Below, piece after piece: positions 43,024 to 52,718 of a stretch of DNA of 64,000 nucleotides (its first letter is position 1; the number at the start of each line of letters is the position of its first letter). Position numbers and translations under genes: made by a program. Where the stretch lies: assembly GCA_964528675.1 (NCBI GenBank), contig CAZGTU010000007.1, positions 35,389 to 99,388 on the forward strand, given 5' to 3'. The DNA is from CAYRTD01 sp964528675 (GTDB taxonomy: Bacteria; Bacteroidota; Bacteroidia; Bacteroidales; GCA-2748055). The notes beneath the pieces were generated by a model that worked only from the letters and a program-made list of their open reading frames with translations, was not told the DNA's origin and searched no databases.

Positions 43024-43953
43024 TCACCCCGCTCTCACTATCTTCACACTCTGAGGGATGATCTCAAATTCGAATGGGGTATGGCCCAGGCTTTCGCCGT
43101 CGGTTTCCAGAAATATTGTTTTTTGGGAATTGATGAAAATGTTTCTGCCATTTAAAGAAATGACTTTTGGATGTTTCTTGATCTTTCCGTTGTAAAGTAC
43201 AGGTAGACTGCGCAGAATCCCAAGTGCACCAATTTTTCTTATAATCGTGAGGTCAAATATTCCATCATCAGGTATAGCATCGGGAAGCTGGATCATCCCT
43301 CCTCCATTATACTGGCAAATGCCAACATTCATTGAAAAAATATCACATTCATGGGTGTCACCATCGACTTTCACTTCTGCGTGGAAATGTTTGTAGCCAA
43401 ACAGACTGGTGAAAATATTCCAGAAATAAAGAAGTTTGTTGGATTTTCCTTTTTCTTTCAGCTTATTGCTTTTGCGGGTAACAAGAGCATCGAACCCAAT
43501 GCCTGCAATGTTGACAAAGTACCTTCTTATTTTTTGATCTTTACGGGTAAAGATTACCCTTCCGGCATCCTGGATGAAGGTTTTTCCCTTGATTAGAGTT
43601 TTAATAGCTTCTTCATACTTAAAAGATATTCCGAACATCCTTGCCCAATCGTTTCCTGTGCCCACGGGTATCATTCCCAGGGTAATATCGGTGGTGACCA
43701 GATCTTTCTGGGCAAAAAGTCCATTGATTACTTCATTCAGGGTCCCGTCGCCTCCTACAATCAGGATATTTTTGTATCCTTCCCGAATCTTATTCCGGGT
43801 AAGGATCATTGCATGAAAACGTTTTTTTGTGAAAACAGTAGTATAGGAAATATTGTATTTGTTCAGTAAATCCTTGATAACCGGCCAGTCTCGTTCGCAT
43901 TTGCCTGCACCGGCATTCGGATTCACAATGGCTATCCATTCCTGGTTTGTCAT
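43024..43953 (-). CDS. Diacylglycerol/sphingosine kinase-family lipid kinase
   Basis: A 309-residue protein with the DAGK catalytic domain: NPNAGAGKCE at 11-20 and GGDGTLNEVINGL starting at 67, which bind ATP. GTGNDWARMFGI and a C-terminal FLETDGESLGH (the usual GD-E region) complete the fold. It phosphorylates a lipid such as diacylglycerol or a sphingoid base; Bacteroidota make sphingolipids, so either is possible. It is monocistronic and divergent from parA. Confidence 0.9.
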   Translation of the reverse strand: MTNQEWIAIVNPNAGAGKCERDWPVIKDLLNKYNISYTTVFTKKRFHAMILTRNKIREGYKNILIVGGDGTLNEVINGLFAQKDLVTTDITLGMIPVGTGNDWARMFGISFKYEEAIKTLIKGKTFIQDAGRVIFTRKDQKIRRYFVNIAGIGFDALVTRKSNKLKEKGKSNKLLYFWNIFTSLFGYKHFHAEVKVDGDTHECDIFSMNVGICQYNGGGMIQLPDAIPDDGIFDLTIIRKIGALGILRSLPVLYNGKIKKHPKVISLNGRNIFINSQKTIFLETDGESLGHTPFEFEIIPQSVKIVRAG

Positions 43954-44281
43954 TGAGAGAATCTTATATTATAAAAATATTAAACCAATATTAATTTAAT
44001 CTGGAGCGCTAAAATATAATTTTTACATCATATTTTTTCGGAAATATTCTATATTTGATGTCTCTTTCAGCTATACTTTCGGATTGATCAAAGTATGATG
44101 CAGGATTCATTTTATTGGTTTTTAATAATTTCACAAATTACAATAAAAATTGTTGAAAACCTGTTAATAACTCCAAAATGAATGTTTACAATAAGAAAAC
44201 ACATTGGAAAAGGGATAAGTTTTTAAAATAGTAAATTTGAGTCCTTCGAATTAAACCTAAATACAAAAAAAGGAAAACTAC
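43954..44281. promoter_or_regulatory. Spacer upstream of parA with a -7 box and origin-like words
   Basis: A 328-bp AT-rich region. TAAATTTG at 44232-44239 is an exact -7 box for parA, 42 bases before its ATG. TGTTGAAAA (44151-44159) and TGTTAATAA (44162-44170), 11 bp apart, resemble degenerate DnaA boxes (TGTGGATAA). No perfect parS site was noticed. Whether this is near the chromosomal origin cannot be settled here. Confidence 0.45.
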
Positions 44282-45082
44282 ATGGGTAAAGTTATCTCAC
44301 TGGCAAATCAGAAAGGCGGTGTTGGAAAGACCACAACGGCGATTAACCTGGGTGCCAGTCTGGCTGTGCTTGAAAAAAAGACACTGATTATTGATGCTGA
44401 TCCACAGGCAAATGCAACATCAGGGACAGGTTTTGACCTGAAAAAGATAAAAACGAGTATTTATGAATGTCTTATAGATGAGGTCAATCCAAAGCGCATT
44501 GTTTTGAATTCAGAAATGGAAAATCTGGATCTGGTTCCTTCCCACATCGACCTTGTTGGTGCAGAGATTGAGATGCTGAATATCCCTGAGCGGGAATTCA
44601 GATTGAAGAAGGTGGTGGAACAGATTAAGGATGATTACGATTATGTGCTGATTGACTGCTCACCATCTCTCGGCCTCATTACTGTAAATGCTCTTACTGC
44701 TTCCGATTCTGTGATCCTGCCAGTACAATGTGAATATTTTGCCCTTGAAGGCCTTGGTAAATTGCTGAATACAATCAAGATCATTCAAAACAGATTGAAT
44801 CCGGAATTGGAAATAGAAGGATTTTTACTAACGATGTATGACGCAAGACTCAGATTGTCGAACCAGGTGGTTGAGGAGGTCAGACGACATTTTCAGGATA
44901 TGGTTTTTGATACTATTATTCAGCGAAATATTAAACTCAGTGAAGCTCCCAGTTTTGGGAAACCTGCAGTTATGTATGATGCTGAATCCAAGGGTGCTGT
45001 GAATTATTTGAACCTTGCAAGAGAACTGCTTCAAAAAAACGACCAGACAAAGTTGAGTAATGAAGAAAAAATAATTGAATAA
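44282..45082 (+). CDS. parA: Chromosome partitioning ATPase ParA (Soj)
   Basis: A 266-residue protein with the deviant Walker A KGGVGKTTT at 11-19 and signature lysine Lys11, Walker B-like VLIDCSPSLGLIT, and DADPQANAT. The absence of an N-terminal HTH makes it the chromosomal Soj type. It moves ParB-bound origin regions apart with ATP hydrolysis. It lies 6 bp before parB. Confidence 0.96.
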   Translation: MGKVISLANQKGGVGKTTTAINLGASLAVLEKKTLIIDADPQANATSGTGFDLKKIKTSIYECLIDEVNPKRIVLNSEMENLDLVPSHIDLVGAEIEMLNIPEREFRLKKVVEQIKDDYDYVLIDCSPSLGLITVNALTASDSVILPVQCEYFALEGLGKLLNTIKIIQNRLNPELEIEGFLLTMYDARLRLSNQVVEEVRRHFQDMVFDTIIQRNIKLSEAPSFGKPAVMYDAESKGAVNYLNLARELLQKNDQTKLSNEEKIIE

Positions 45083-45088
45083 AACGAT

Positions 45089-45961
45089 ATGGCTAAGAAA
45101 AATGCATTGGGAAGAGGCCTGGGTGCTCTGATTGAAGAGGAAGAAAAGAATGAGCAATTGCCGGAGCAATCATCTGTGACAGAAATACAGGTTAGAAAAA
45201 TTGTGGCTAATCCATGGCAACCCCGATCAAAATTTGATGAGGAAGCACTGGAAGAGCTTGCCGATTCTATTAAGCAAGTTGGTATCATTCAGCCGGTTAC
45301 TGTCAGATTGACCCTTGAAGGCGACTATCAGCTCATTACCGGAGAAAGACGTTTCAGGGCTGCCAAAAAGCTGGGCTTGAAAACCATCCCTGCATTTGTG
45401 CGTTTGGCCGAAGATACCAATATGTTGGAAATGGCCCTCGTTGAGAATATCCAAAGAGAAGATCTCGATGCCATTGAAGTAGCCATCAGCTATGAACGCC
45501 TAATGGAGGAATGTAATCTTACCCAGGAAACACTCTCCAACAGGGTAGGGAAGAAAAGATCAACGGTCGCTAATTATCTTAGACTGCTTAAATTACCGGC
45601 AGAAATCCAGCTTGGCATACGTGAAAAGAAAATCAGCATGGGACATGCCCGTGCAATTATAAACCTGGAAGATCCCACCGTTCAGTTAAATGTTTATAAT
45701 AAGGTGATTTCCAATGACCTGTCGGTGAGGAAAGTGGAAGATCTGGTGAAAAACATACAAAATCCGCCTGAAAAGGAAGTAAAACCTCCCACTCCTGAAA
45801 AAAAGGAATACGAAGATCTGAGGGTTCATCTTTCCAAACAATTTGGTGCCGATGTTGATTTCAATAGAAATAATAAAGGCAGGGGTAAGATCGTTATTTC
45901 CTTTAAATCGGACGAAGATCTTGAAAGAATCATCGCAATACTCGATAAACTCAATGCCTGA
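45089..45961 (+). CDS. parB: Chromosome partitioning protein ParB (Spo0J)
   Basis: A 290-residue protein. It begins AKKNALGRGLGALIEEEE, the ParA-activating tail. The N-terminal CTPase domain (about 30-115) has the box ITGERRFRAAKKLGL and MLEMALVENIQREDL. The HTH domain (about 135-200) has LTQETLSNRVGKKRSTVANYLRLLKLP. A C-terminal dimerisation domain ends LERIIAILDKLNA. It binds parS near the origin. Its last codons overlap the next gene by 8 bp. Confidence 0.96.
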   Translation: MAKKNALGRGLGALIEEEEKNEQLPEQSSVTEIQVRKIVANPWQPRSKFDEEALEELADSIKQVGIIQPVTVRLTLEGDYQLITGERRFRAAKKLGLKTIPAFVRLAEDTNMLEMALVENIQREDLDAIEVAISYERLMEECNLTQETLSNRVGKKRSTVANYLRLLKLPAEIQLGIREKKISMGHARAIINLEDPTVQLNVYNKVISNDLSVRKVEDLVKNIQNPPEKEVKPPTPEKKEYEDLRVHLSKQFGADVDFNRNNKGRGKIVISFKSDEDLERIIAILDKLNA

Positions 45962-46559
45962 TCGAACAGAAAAGCATTTTATTAATCCTTTAAATGCGTT
46001 TTTCTTACTTAATCTTATTCTTTTTCTTAATGTTTTTTCTGGATTTTCCCAGGAACCGGAGGAAGGTGATACACTTATATTGAATGCTGATGAGGCTATA
46101 GTGGTTGAAGATACATTGTCAAGAACACCTCAAAAAGCCGCTTTATATTCTGCATTATTGCCCGGTCTTGGACAAATTTACAACAAAAAATACTGGAAAC
46201 TTCCTATTGTCTATGCCGGCTTCGGTACATTTATCTATTTTATAGATCGTAATAGCCGCTATTATAATGATCTTAAACAAAAGATCATTGATCCGGAATA
46301 CGAAATGAACTATTTTCAGGGTAATTATACGGAAGACCAGCTTACAAGAGGGATGGAAATGTATAAACGATGGCGCGATCTCAGCATCATAGGAACTGCA
46401 GGTTTTTATGTATTGCAGATCATTGACGCCACTGTTGATGCTTATCTTTTTGATTGGGATGTTGGTGAGGACATATCACTTCGCATTAAACCCGACTCAC
46501 CGGCAATGCCTTTGATGCCGTATAACTCTTTTGGGTTTACTGCTTGTTTATTTTTTTAG
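45954..46559 (+). CDS. DUF5683 family exported protein
   Basis: A 201-residue protein with a signal peptide or N-terminal helix (about 10-31, ending VFSGFSQ) and the DUF5683 core KAALYSALLPGLGQIYNKKYWKLPIVYAGFGTFIYFIDRNSRYYNDL, with two hydrophobic helices. A domain of unknown function common next to parAB in Bacteroidota. The start at 45954 overlaps the parB end by 8 bp, so translation is coupled; the longer frame back to 45843 runs through parB and is not used. Gap to mltD 27 bp. Confidence 0.85.
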   Translation: MPDRTEKHFINPLNAFFLLNLILFLNVFSGFSQEPEEGDTLILNADEAIVVEDTLSRTPQKAALYSALLPGLGQIYNKKYWKLPIVYAGFGTFIYFIDRNSRYYNDLKQKIIDPEYEMNYFQGNYTEDQLTRGMEMYKRWRDLSIIGTAGFYVLQIIDATVDAYLFDWDVGEDISLRIKPDSPAMPLMPYNSFGFTACLFF

Positions 46560-46586
46560 ATTTTTTTTATTTGTTGTTTTAAATTG

Positions 46587-48161
46587 ATGCGTATGAAGGG
46601 AAGATTTTGGATGCTGCTCTTTGCAGGTTTACTTTTTGCAGGAACAGCTTTTACACAGAATGATGAAGTCGATACTCTCGATATACCAAGTACGGATATT
46701 ATTTCCGGATTAGGAGATAACCTTGACAGCTTACTTAATCTATGGTATGTTCAACAAACCATTAATTTCGATGAACTTGATACTGCATATATACCTGAGT
46801 ATGATACTATATACATAGACTATCCCGATTCGGTTTATATTGCCAGGCTCGACAGTCTCCCTTTTATAATCGATCTTACATATAATCGTATCGTCAAAAA
46901 CTTTATTGATGTTTATATTAAAAAGAGAAGGGAACGAGTGAGAATAATGCTCACACTTTCAGAGTATTATTTCCCCCTCTTTGAGGAGGTATTCGATCGT
47001 TATCAGATCCCGCATGAATTGAAATATATGGCGATAATTGAATCGGCTCTTAACCCTCGGGCGGTATCAAGAGCCGGTGCTACTGGAATCTGGCAGTTTA
47101 TGTATTATACTGGTAAGCGTTACGACCTTACCGTTAACTCACTAATCGATGAACGACGTGATCCTTATAAAGCAACCCAGGCTGCTGCAAGATTTATGAA
47201 AGACTTATATAAAATCTATAAAGACTGGAATCTTGTTATTGCTGCCTATAACTGTGGACCTGGAAATGTTAATAAAGCCATTCGAAGATCTGGTGGAAAA
47301 AAGAATTACTGGGATATATATTATTATCTTCCGAGAGAAACACGCGGGTATGTACCGGCGTTTATTGCTGCCGCTTACGTTATGAACTACCATGAAATGC
47401 ATAACCTCAAGGCTGTACCGGTGAAATTCGCTTTGAATAATGATACCTTACACATCAGAGAAAAACTGCATCTTAAGCAGGTATCTGAAGTTTTGGACTT
47501 GCCGGTAAATCAAATCAGAGACCTGAATCCGCATTATAAATATGATATTATTCCCGGAGACGGAAAAAATTACACACTTCGATTGCCACAGGCTGCTACA
47601 ATGCAGTTTATTGAACTGGAAGATTCTATTTATGCCTGGAAAGACTCCATATATTTCAATAAGGAAAAAATGATTGTAAATCCGACAGCAAGGAATTACA
47701 GACTTCCTGAATTACCCTCCGATAAGTATACAAAATTCGTCTATACCGTTAAACCAGGAGATAACCTGGGATTTATTTCAATGTGGTATGATGTGCGTGT
47801 TTCAAACTTGAGATACTGGAATAATATACGTTCCAATGTAATCCGTGCCGGTCAGAAACTTGTCGTTTATGTGCCCAATGGCAGTGCAGCAAAATATAAA
47901 GATATCAACAGTCTGAGTTTTGCCGAGAAACAAAAACGAATTGGCAAGTCGGTAACCCCCGCAAATGATCCAAAACCTGTCATTAGTTCAGCCGGACTGA
48001 ATGATTATATAACCTATAAAGTAAGATCGGGTGATACTCTCTGGGATATTGCAAAACTCTACCCGGGAGTTTCTGATTCAGACATCGCTAATCTGAATAA
48101 TTTGAATTATGGAGATAAGATTAAGCCTGGTCAGATCCTGAAGATTAAATCGAAGTTATAG
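46587..48161 (+). CDS. mltD: Membrane-bound lytic transglycosylase D with two LysM domains
   Basis: A 524-residue exported protein. Signal peptide at 1-23. The SLT domain (about 130-290) has the catalytic Glu152 in MAIIESALNPRAVSRAGATGIWQFM and the later AAYNCGPGNVNKAI block. Two LysM domains follow at the C-terminus (FVYTVKPGDNLGFISMWYDVR... and ITYKVRSGDTLWDIAKLYPG...), which bind peptidoglycan. It cleaves glycan strands to make anhydro-muropeptides. The frame opens at TTG 46584, but the ATG at 46587 directly after is the sensible start. It ends the parAB operon. Confidence 0.93.
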   Translation: MRMKGRFWMLLFAGLLFAGTAFTQNDEVDTLDIPSTDIISGLGDNLDSLLNLWYVQQTINFDELDTAYIPEYDTIYIDYPDSVYIARLDSLPFIIDLTYNRIVKNFIDVYIKKRRERVRIMLTLSEYYFPLFEEVFDRYQIPHELKYMAIIESALNPRAVSRAGATGIWQFMYYTGKRYDLTVNSLIDERRDPYKATQAAARFMKDLYKIYKDWNLVIAAYNCGPGNVNKAIRRSGGKKNYWDIYYYLPRETRGYVPAFIAAAYVMNYHEMHNLKAVPVKFALNNDTLHIREKLHLKQVSEVLDLPVNQIRDLNPHYKYDIIPGDGKNYTLRLPQAATMQFIELEDSIYAWKDSIYFNKEKMIVNPTARNYRLPELPSDKYTKFVYTVKPGDNLGFISMWYDVRVSNLRYWNNIRSNVIRAGQKLVVYVPNGSAAKYKDINSLSFAEKQKRIGKSVTPANDPKPVISSAGLNDYITYKVRSGDTLWDIAKLYPGVSDSDIANLNNLNYGDKIKPGQILKIKSKL

Positions 48162-48296
48162 CATTACAGACTTGAGCTCGCTCTGAAATGTTTGAACTAA
48201 AAATCACTTTGAACAGTGAATTTTTCATGTTTTCAGCAATTTCACTACTTTAGACCTAGAAATTTACTGAGTTTTTGGGTAATCCTTATTTGAGCT

Positions 48297-49754
48297 ATGA
48301 AACCATACCAGATATTTGCTTTTTTCCTCAGCGTTATTCTGGTGCTATTGATCATTTCCCTTATTTTCCCCCGGGAGGGTCTCAAAATCCATGAAGAATT
48401 TTCTCTCAAATTCATCTCTTTTGAGGAAATAATTTCGGAAGATACAGTTGAATATGCTGATATTTCTAATATAATCGACCAACCGGTGATTGATTCGGTA
48501 ACTTCCGCAGATACAGTGGTTACTCCTAATATTCTTACTACAGATAGCCTTACCTTAATTGATACAGTGAAAGCCGAAGAAGACGATCTTAAGACCAGCA
48601 TACACCCAATACTTTTCCCTGGTGATAAAAATGACCTTTTTGATCCTTTTTTTTCATCTTTAGCTCATTTGTATACTGATAAAAATCTTATCAGAATACT
48701 TCATTACGGAGATTCCCAGATAGAAGCGGACAGGATCACCGGTTACATAAGGCATAAAATGCAATTGACGTTCGGAGGGGGTGGCTGTGGCCTGGTACCT
48801 GCCGTTCCGCTATATAATGGAAAAAGATCAATCAGTCAATCTCATTCGGAACACTGGGAGAGGTTTACCGGTTTTATTAACCGGGATACTTCAATTCACC
48901 ACCGACGTTATGGCGCATTGTTTTCTTTTTCGGCTATAAGAAGGCCGGTGAATATTTTTACCGGAAACGAATGGCTGGAATTTAAGCCTTCACCCCTTGC
49001 ATATTCCACGGCAAAGAATTTTAATTACATTTCTCTTATCCTGGGAAAAACCGATAGCTCTTTTACAAAGATCAATCTTATAGTTAACGACAGTACAACC
49101 GATGAAATCAATGTGTCATTTGCATTTCGTTACAATAAATTAAACTGGGAATTTGAGGAAACCCCTGGAAACATCAGATTCGATTTTGGTCCTGATGAGA
49201 GCATGATAGTCTATGGTGTAAGTTTTGATAATACCTGGGGAGTGGCCGTTGATAATGTTCCGTTGAGGGGAAGCTCCGGTTTGATGTTTTCAAAAACAGA
49301 CACAGCTTTTCTCCGGCAAATCTACCAGGATATGAATGTCGGAATGCTGATCCTCCAGTTTGGAGGAAATGCTGTTCCTTATTTAAGAAATTTCAAGCAG
49401 TATGAGAATTATTTTAAAAGAGAACTGAGAGTTGTGAAAAAAATGCTGCCCAATATCCCTGTTCTGGTTGTAGGACCTTCCGATATGTCGGTGAAAGAAA
49501 AGGGCAAATATGTTACTCATCCTAATCTGGAAGGTGTGAGGGATGCAGTGAAAAATGCTGCCCTTCAGTCAGGATGTGCTTTCTGGGATATGTATGAAGC
49601 AATGGGAGGTAGAAATTCAATGCCTTCCTGGGTTTTTGCCGAACCCTCATTGGCAGTCAGCGATTTTGTACATTTCAATACTCGTGGAGCAAGGATAATT
49701 GCAGAGATGCTTTATAATGCCATTATGTTTGAATATCAAGAATGGAAGGACTGA
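48297..49754 (+). CDS. SGNH/GDSL-type hydrolase partner of an O-acyltransferase
   Basis: A 485-residue protein with one N-terminal membrane helix (about 5-24). The SGNH domain starts at RILHYGDSQIEADRITGYIR with the nucleophile serine in GDSQ. GGN block (LILQFGGNAVPYL) and the C-terminal DFVHFNTRGARIIAEML with the catalytic Asp-x2-His complete it. An internal beta-domain (about 210-310) is inserted. It overlaps the MBOAT gene by 13 bp. SGNH-MBOAT pairs usually acetylate exported polysaccharide or cell-wall glycan, the MBOAT moving acetyl across the membrane and the SGNH protein placing it; here that is inference from pairing. Confidence 0.82.
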   Translation: MKPYQIFAFFLSVILVLLIISLIFPREGLKIHEEFSLKFISFEEIISEDTVEYADISNIIDQPVIDSVTSADTVVTPNILTTDSLTLIDTVKAEEDDLKTSIHPILFPGDKNDLFDPFFSSLAHLYTDKNLIRILHYGDSQIEADRITGYIRHKMQLTFGGGGCGLVPAVPLYNGKRSISQSHSEHWERFTGFINRDTSIHHRRYGALFSFSAIRRPVNIFTGNEWLEFKPSPLAYSTAKNFNYISLILGKTDSSFTKINLIVNDSTTDEINVSFAFRYNKLNWEFEETPGNIRFDFGPDESMIVYGVSFDNTWGVAVDNVPLRGSSGLMFSKTDTAFLRQIYQDMNVGMLILQFGGNAVPYLRNFKQYENYFKRELRVVKKMLPNIPVLVVGPSDMSVKEKGKYVTHPNLEGVRDAVKNAALQSGCAFWDMYEAMGGRNSMPSWVFAEPSLAVSDFVHFNTRGARIIAEMLYNAIMFEYQEWKD

Positions 49755-51256
49755 GAGATATATTCCTTTATAATCCTGAAAAACCTCTGCTTTTCACACA
49801 GATGTATTTCTGGATTTTCTTTGCGGTGGTATTGGCCATTTATTCTGTTATCTACCCTCATAAAGCTGTCAGGAACGGCTTCCTTTTTATAGCCTCTCTT
49901 TTCTTCTACTGGAAGACAAGTGGGTTGTTTTTCTTGCTTCTCATATTTTCAACTATTGCAGATTATCTTATAGGATTCAGGATTTACAAGGCGAAGAAGA
50001 AGTCCTGGAAAAAAATATGGCTAACCTGCAGCGTCCTTATTAATCTTGGACTATTATCATATTTTAAGTATTCTTATTTTATAACCCGAACCATAAATGA
50101 TCTATTTAATACGAATTTCGAGGTGTATAATTTCCTTGCCGACTTCAGTAATTCAGTTGCCGGCACTCATTTCGATATCTCGGTAATAGGATTGCCGGTG
50201 GGAATTTCCTTTTTCACATTTCAAACCATTTCCTATGCTGTTGATGTTTACAGGCATAAGGTAAAACCTGTTAAAAATATAATTGACTTTGGATTTTATG
50301 TTTCTTTTTTCCCCCAACTGGTCGCAGGCCCCATAGTCAGGGCATCTGAATTTATTCCACAATTATACAAAAGATATCATCTGAGTCGCGAAGAATTCGG
50401 GTATGCGCTTTTTCTTATTCTGAACGGGCTCATAAAAAAAATGTTTGTAGGTGATTACCTGGCGGTTAATTTAATTGACAGGGTTTTTGCTAATCCGGTA
50501 GGGTATACCGGAGTTGAAAACATACTGGCGCTTTATGGCTATTCCCTCCAGGTTTATTGCGATTTTTCAGGTTACACAGATATAGCTATTGGTATCGCTC
50601 TTTGGATGGGCTTCCGGTTGCCCAGAAATTTCAATTCCCCATATAAGGCCGATAGTGTGGGAAACTTCTGGAAACGATGGCACATTTCTCTTTCCACCTG
50701 GCTAAGAGATTATCTTTATATTCCGATTGGCGGAAATAGAAAAGGGAAAGTCAGGACTAACATAAATCTTATGATTACCATGTTGCTCGGGGGATTATGG
50801 CATGGTGCAAGCTGGGAATTCGTCATATGGGGAGGCCTGAATGGGGTAGGCTTGCTGGTATGGAAATACTGGAAAAGAATAAGCCCCTACGAGAAGAGTA
50901 CGCACTGGGCCAGCAGGCTTTGGAAGGTTTTCCTTACTTTCAATTTTATTACATTAACACGTATCTGGTTCCGCTCGGAATCGATGCAGCAGGCTAATCA
51001 GTTTATTTCACAGGTATGGAATCATCTGGATCTGTCTCTTGCAGGAGATGTTATTATTTCCTACTATAAAGTCATGCTGATTATGTTACTTGGGTACATC
51101 GTACACTGGCTACCCACCAGGTTTAAAAAATATTACCGGGATAGATTTATTGCATCTCCATTATGGATAAAGCTGTGTATAGCCGTAATCAGTGTTTTTG
51201 TAATTTATCAATCCTGGAGCGCTGACCTGGTGCCTTTTATTTATTTTCAGTTTTAA
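49742..51256 (+). CDS. MBOAT-family O-acyltransferase
   Basis: A 504-residue membrane protein with about twelve helices. MBOAT marks: VGISFFTFQTISYAVDVYRHKVKP, FFPQLVAGPIVRASEFIPQL, NFWKRWHISLSTWLRDYLYIPIGGNRKG and the catalytic histidine in GGLWHGASWEFVIWG. It resembles AlgI and DltB-type enzymes that acylate exported polymers. Its start overlaps the SGNH gene. It converges on the membrane protein gene at 51266 with only 9 bp between stops and no terminator visible. Confidence 0.93.
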   Translation: MEGLRDIFLYNPEKPLLFTQMYFWIFFAVVLAIYSVIYPHKAVRNGFLFIASLFFYWKTSGLFFLLLIFSTIADYLIGFRIYKAKKKSWKKIWLTCSVLINLGLLSYFKYSYFITRTINDLFNTNFEVYNFLADFSNSVAGTHFDISVIGLPVGISFFTFQTISYAVDVYRHKVKPVKNIIDFGFYVSFFPQLVAGPIVRASEFIPQLYKRYHLSREEFGYALFLILNGLIKKMFVGDYLAVNLIDRVFANPVGYTGVENILALYGYSLQVYCDFSGYTDIAIGIALWMGFRLPRNFNSPYKADSVGNFWKRWHISLSTWLRDYLYIPIGGNRKGKVRTNINLMITMLLGGLWHGASWEFVIWGGLNGVGLLVWKYWKRISPYEKSTHWASRLWKVFLTFNFITLTRIWFRSESMQQANQFISQVWNHLDLSLAGDVIISYYKVMLIMLLGYIVHWLPTRFKKYYRDRFIASPLWIKLCIAVISVFVIYQSWSADLVPFIYFQF

Positions 51257-51265
51257 AAAAAGCTC

Positions 51266-52693
51266 TTATTCCAGGTGGGGATCAAGATATTTATAAGGTT
51301 CCGAAGGAAGCTTGAAATAGTTTTCATTAAGCGTATTTATATCCCATTGAGGCCAGAAGAAAACACATAAAAATAAATCGGGATTATCAATATAATCGGG
51401 CAATTTATCGAGATCTTCAAACAGATATATCGTATTTGAATGTTCAGGGCCTTCCAGAGAGCTGTACAATAAACTTTCAAAAGGCACTCCCCATAGGAAT
51501 AAAACCTCTTCCTGATCAATATTCTTCGATTCGGTATAAAACTTTCTCCCCTCAGAATTCTTTAATTCCGTACTAAGTTTATCATAATATTTTATCCTGT
51601 TTTCGTATGTTCCGGAAGAGCTCAAAATTATTATGGTTGAGAGAACAAGAGGAACAATGAGTGCAGTCAGCTTATATGTTTTACCCTTTAATGAAGGATA
51701 AATATCCTGAAAAAATGCATAAAAAATAAATAAGTTTAAGGTCATGTAATTCTTCTCCAGTTCAATACCTGATCCTCCTTCCCTGTAAATAATATTGTGA
51801 ATGATGAAAAACGTCAGGCTGCTCAGGATTAATAAAGAGGCTTTCAGGTATTTTTTGTTTTTCAAATAAAATATATTGGTGATAATAAAAAGGATTGCAG
51901 GAATAAGATATATTGTATTTAACCTGGCAAAATAGTATTTAGTCGGATAAATTTTATAGAAATTTTTTAGAGCTTCTCCAAAGTCATTAATGTTCAGCAT
52001 TTTGTCTTCTTCATATGAAGAGACAGAATCAAGTATAGCTTTGGATGTAAATATTAATACGATAGTGATTAAAACCAGCCATGGCAAGGGCTTTTTTAAG
52101 GAGCTCAGGTCATTAAGGACATAATGGACAAGAATGAAGGCTAATGGGAAAATTGTAATGGGGTGACTGAAAAAACATAAAACAATGATTGCCAGGGCAG
52201 CAAAATATTTCGCAATGAGATGATATGATTGTTTGGAGAAAAAAATACCCCTGTGGAGAATTCCCGGAAGTATAAGGGCATAAACCAATCCCTGGGTAGA
52301 TTCAGACACCGGCCTGTAATGTGGATGAGCCAGGCCTACAACAAGCACAAATATAAGTGCCAGGGCTGATTTGCGATCATTAAGTCCTTTGTCTATAAGA
52401 AGAAAGACAAGATAAAACAATAAAACAAAACTTACGGAGTAAATAAAAACCAGGGATTTAAGGCTTAAATTCAGTTTTATACATGGTAAGATAAATAACT
52501 GGGATATAAATGCTGAATAGCGTCCGTGTTCAATGTTAAATGCCTCAAAATGAATTAGTTTAAAAAGGTAAAATGCAGCATCAGAGTTTATAATCCTTTC
52601 ATAAGCAAAAAAAGTTGCAATGAAAAGAAGTAAGAGAAAATACAGATGGATGAAAGTTTGTTCTTTGATGATTATTTCTTTCAGGGTTTTCAT
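51266..52693 (-). CDS. Polytopic membrane protein, GT-C glycosyltransferase-like, function unknown
   Basis: About 475 residues with roughly eleven to twelve helices. An acidic residue in the first outer loop (RIINSDAAFYLFKLIHFEAFNIEHGRYSAF) and a C-terminal soluble tail fit the GT-C layout, but no named family is recognised. The ATG at 52693 (MKTLKEIII) is preferred; an ATG at 52747 would overlap the upstream gene by 29 bp. It forms part of a minus-strand block with the gene at 52719, a GT2 and a GT39-like gene. Confidence 0.65.
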   Translation of the reverse strand: MKTLKEIIIKEQTFIHLYFLLLLFIATFFAYERIINSDAAFYLFKLIHFEAFNIEHGRYSAFISQLFILPCIKLNLSLKSLVFIYSVSFVLLFYLVFLLIDKGLNDRKSALALIFVLVVGLAHPHYRPVSESTQGLVYALILPGILHRGIFFSKQSYHLIAKYFAALAIIVLCFFSHPITIFPLAFILVHYVLNDLSSLKKPLPWLVLITIVLIFTSKAILDSVSSYEEDKMLNINDFGEALKNFYKIYPTKYYFARLNTIYLIPAILFIITNIFYLKNKKYLKASLLILSSLTFFIIHNIIYREGGSGIELEKNYMTLNLFIFYAFFQDIYPSLKGKTYKLTALIVPLVLSTIIILSSSGTYENRIKYYDKLSTELKNSEGRKFYTESKNIDQEEVLFLWGVPFESLLYSSLEGPEHSNTIYLFEDLDKLPDYIDNPDLFLCVFFWPQWDINTLNENYFKLPSEPYKYLDPHLE

Positions 52694-52718
52694 TTCACTG
52701 AGACGGGTTTTACAATAA

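Noticed and set aside
43954..45088. Search by eye for a perfect parS site (TGTTNCACGTGNAACA) around parAB
   Set aside because: No match was noticed; a computed search over the genome would be needed.
45843..45953. 5' extension of the DUF5683 frame inside parB
   Set aside because: It lies wholly within the parB coding sequence and would place residues ahead of the signal peptide; the ATG at 45954 is better.
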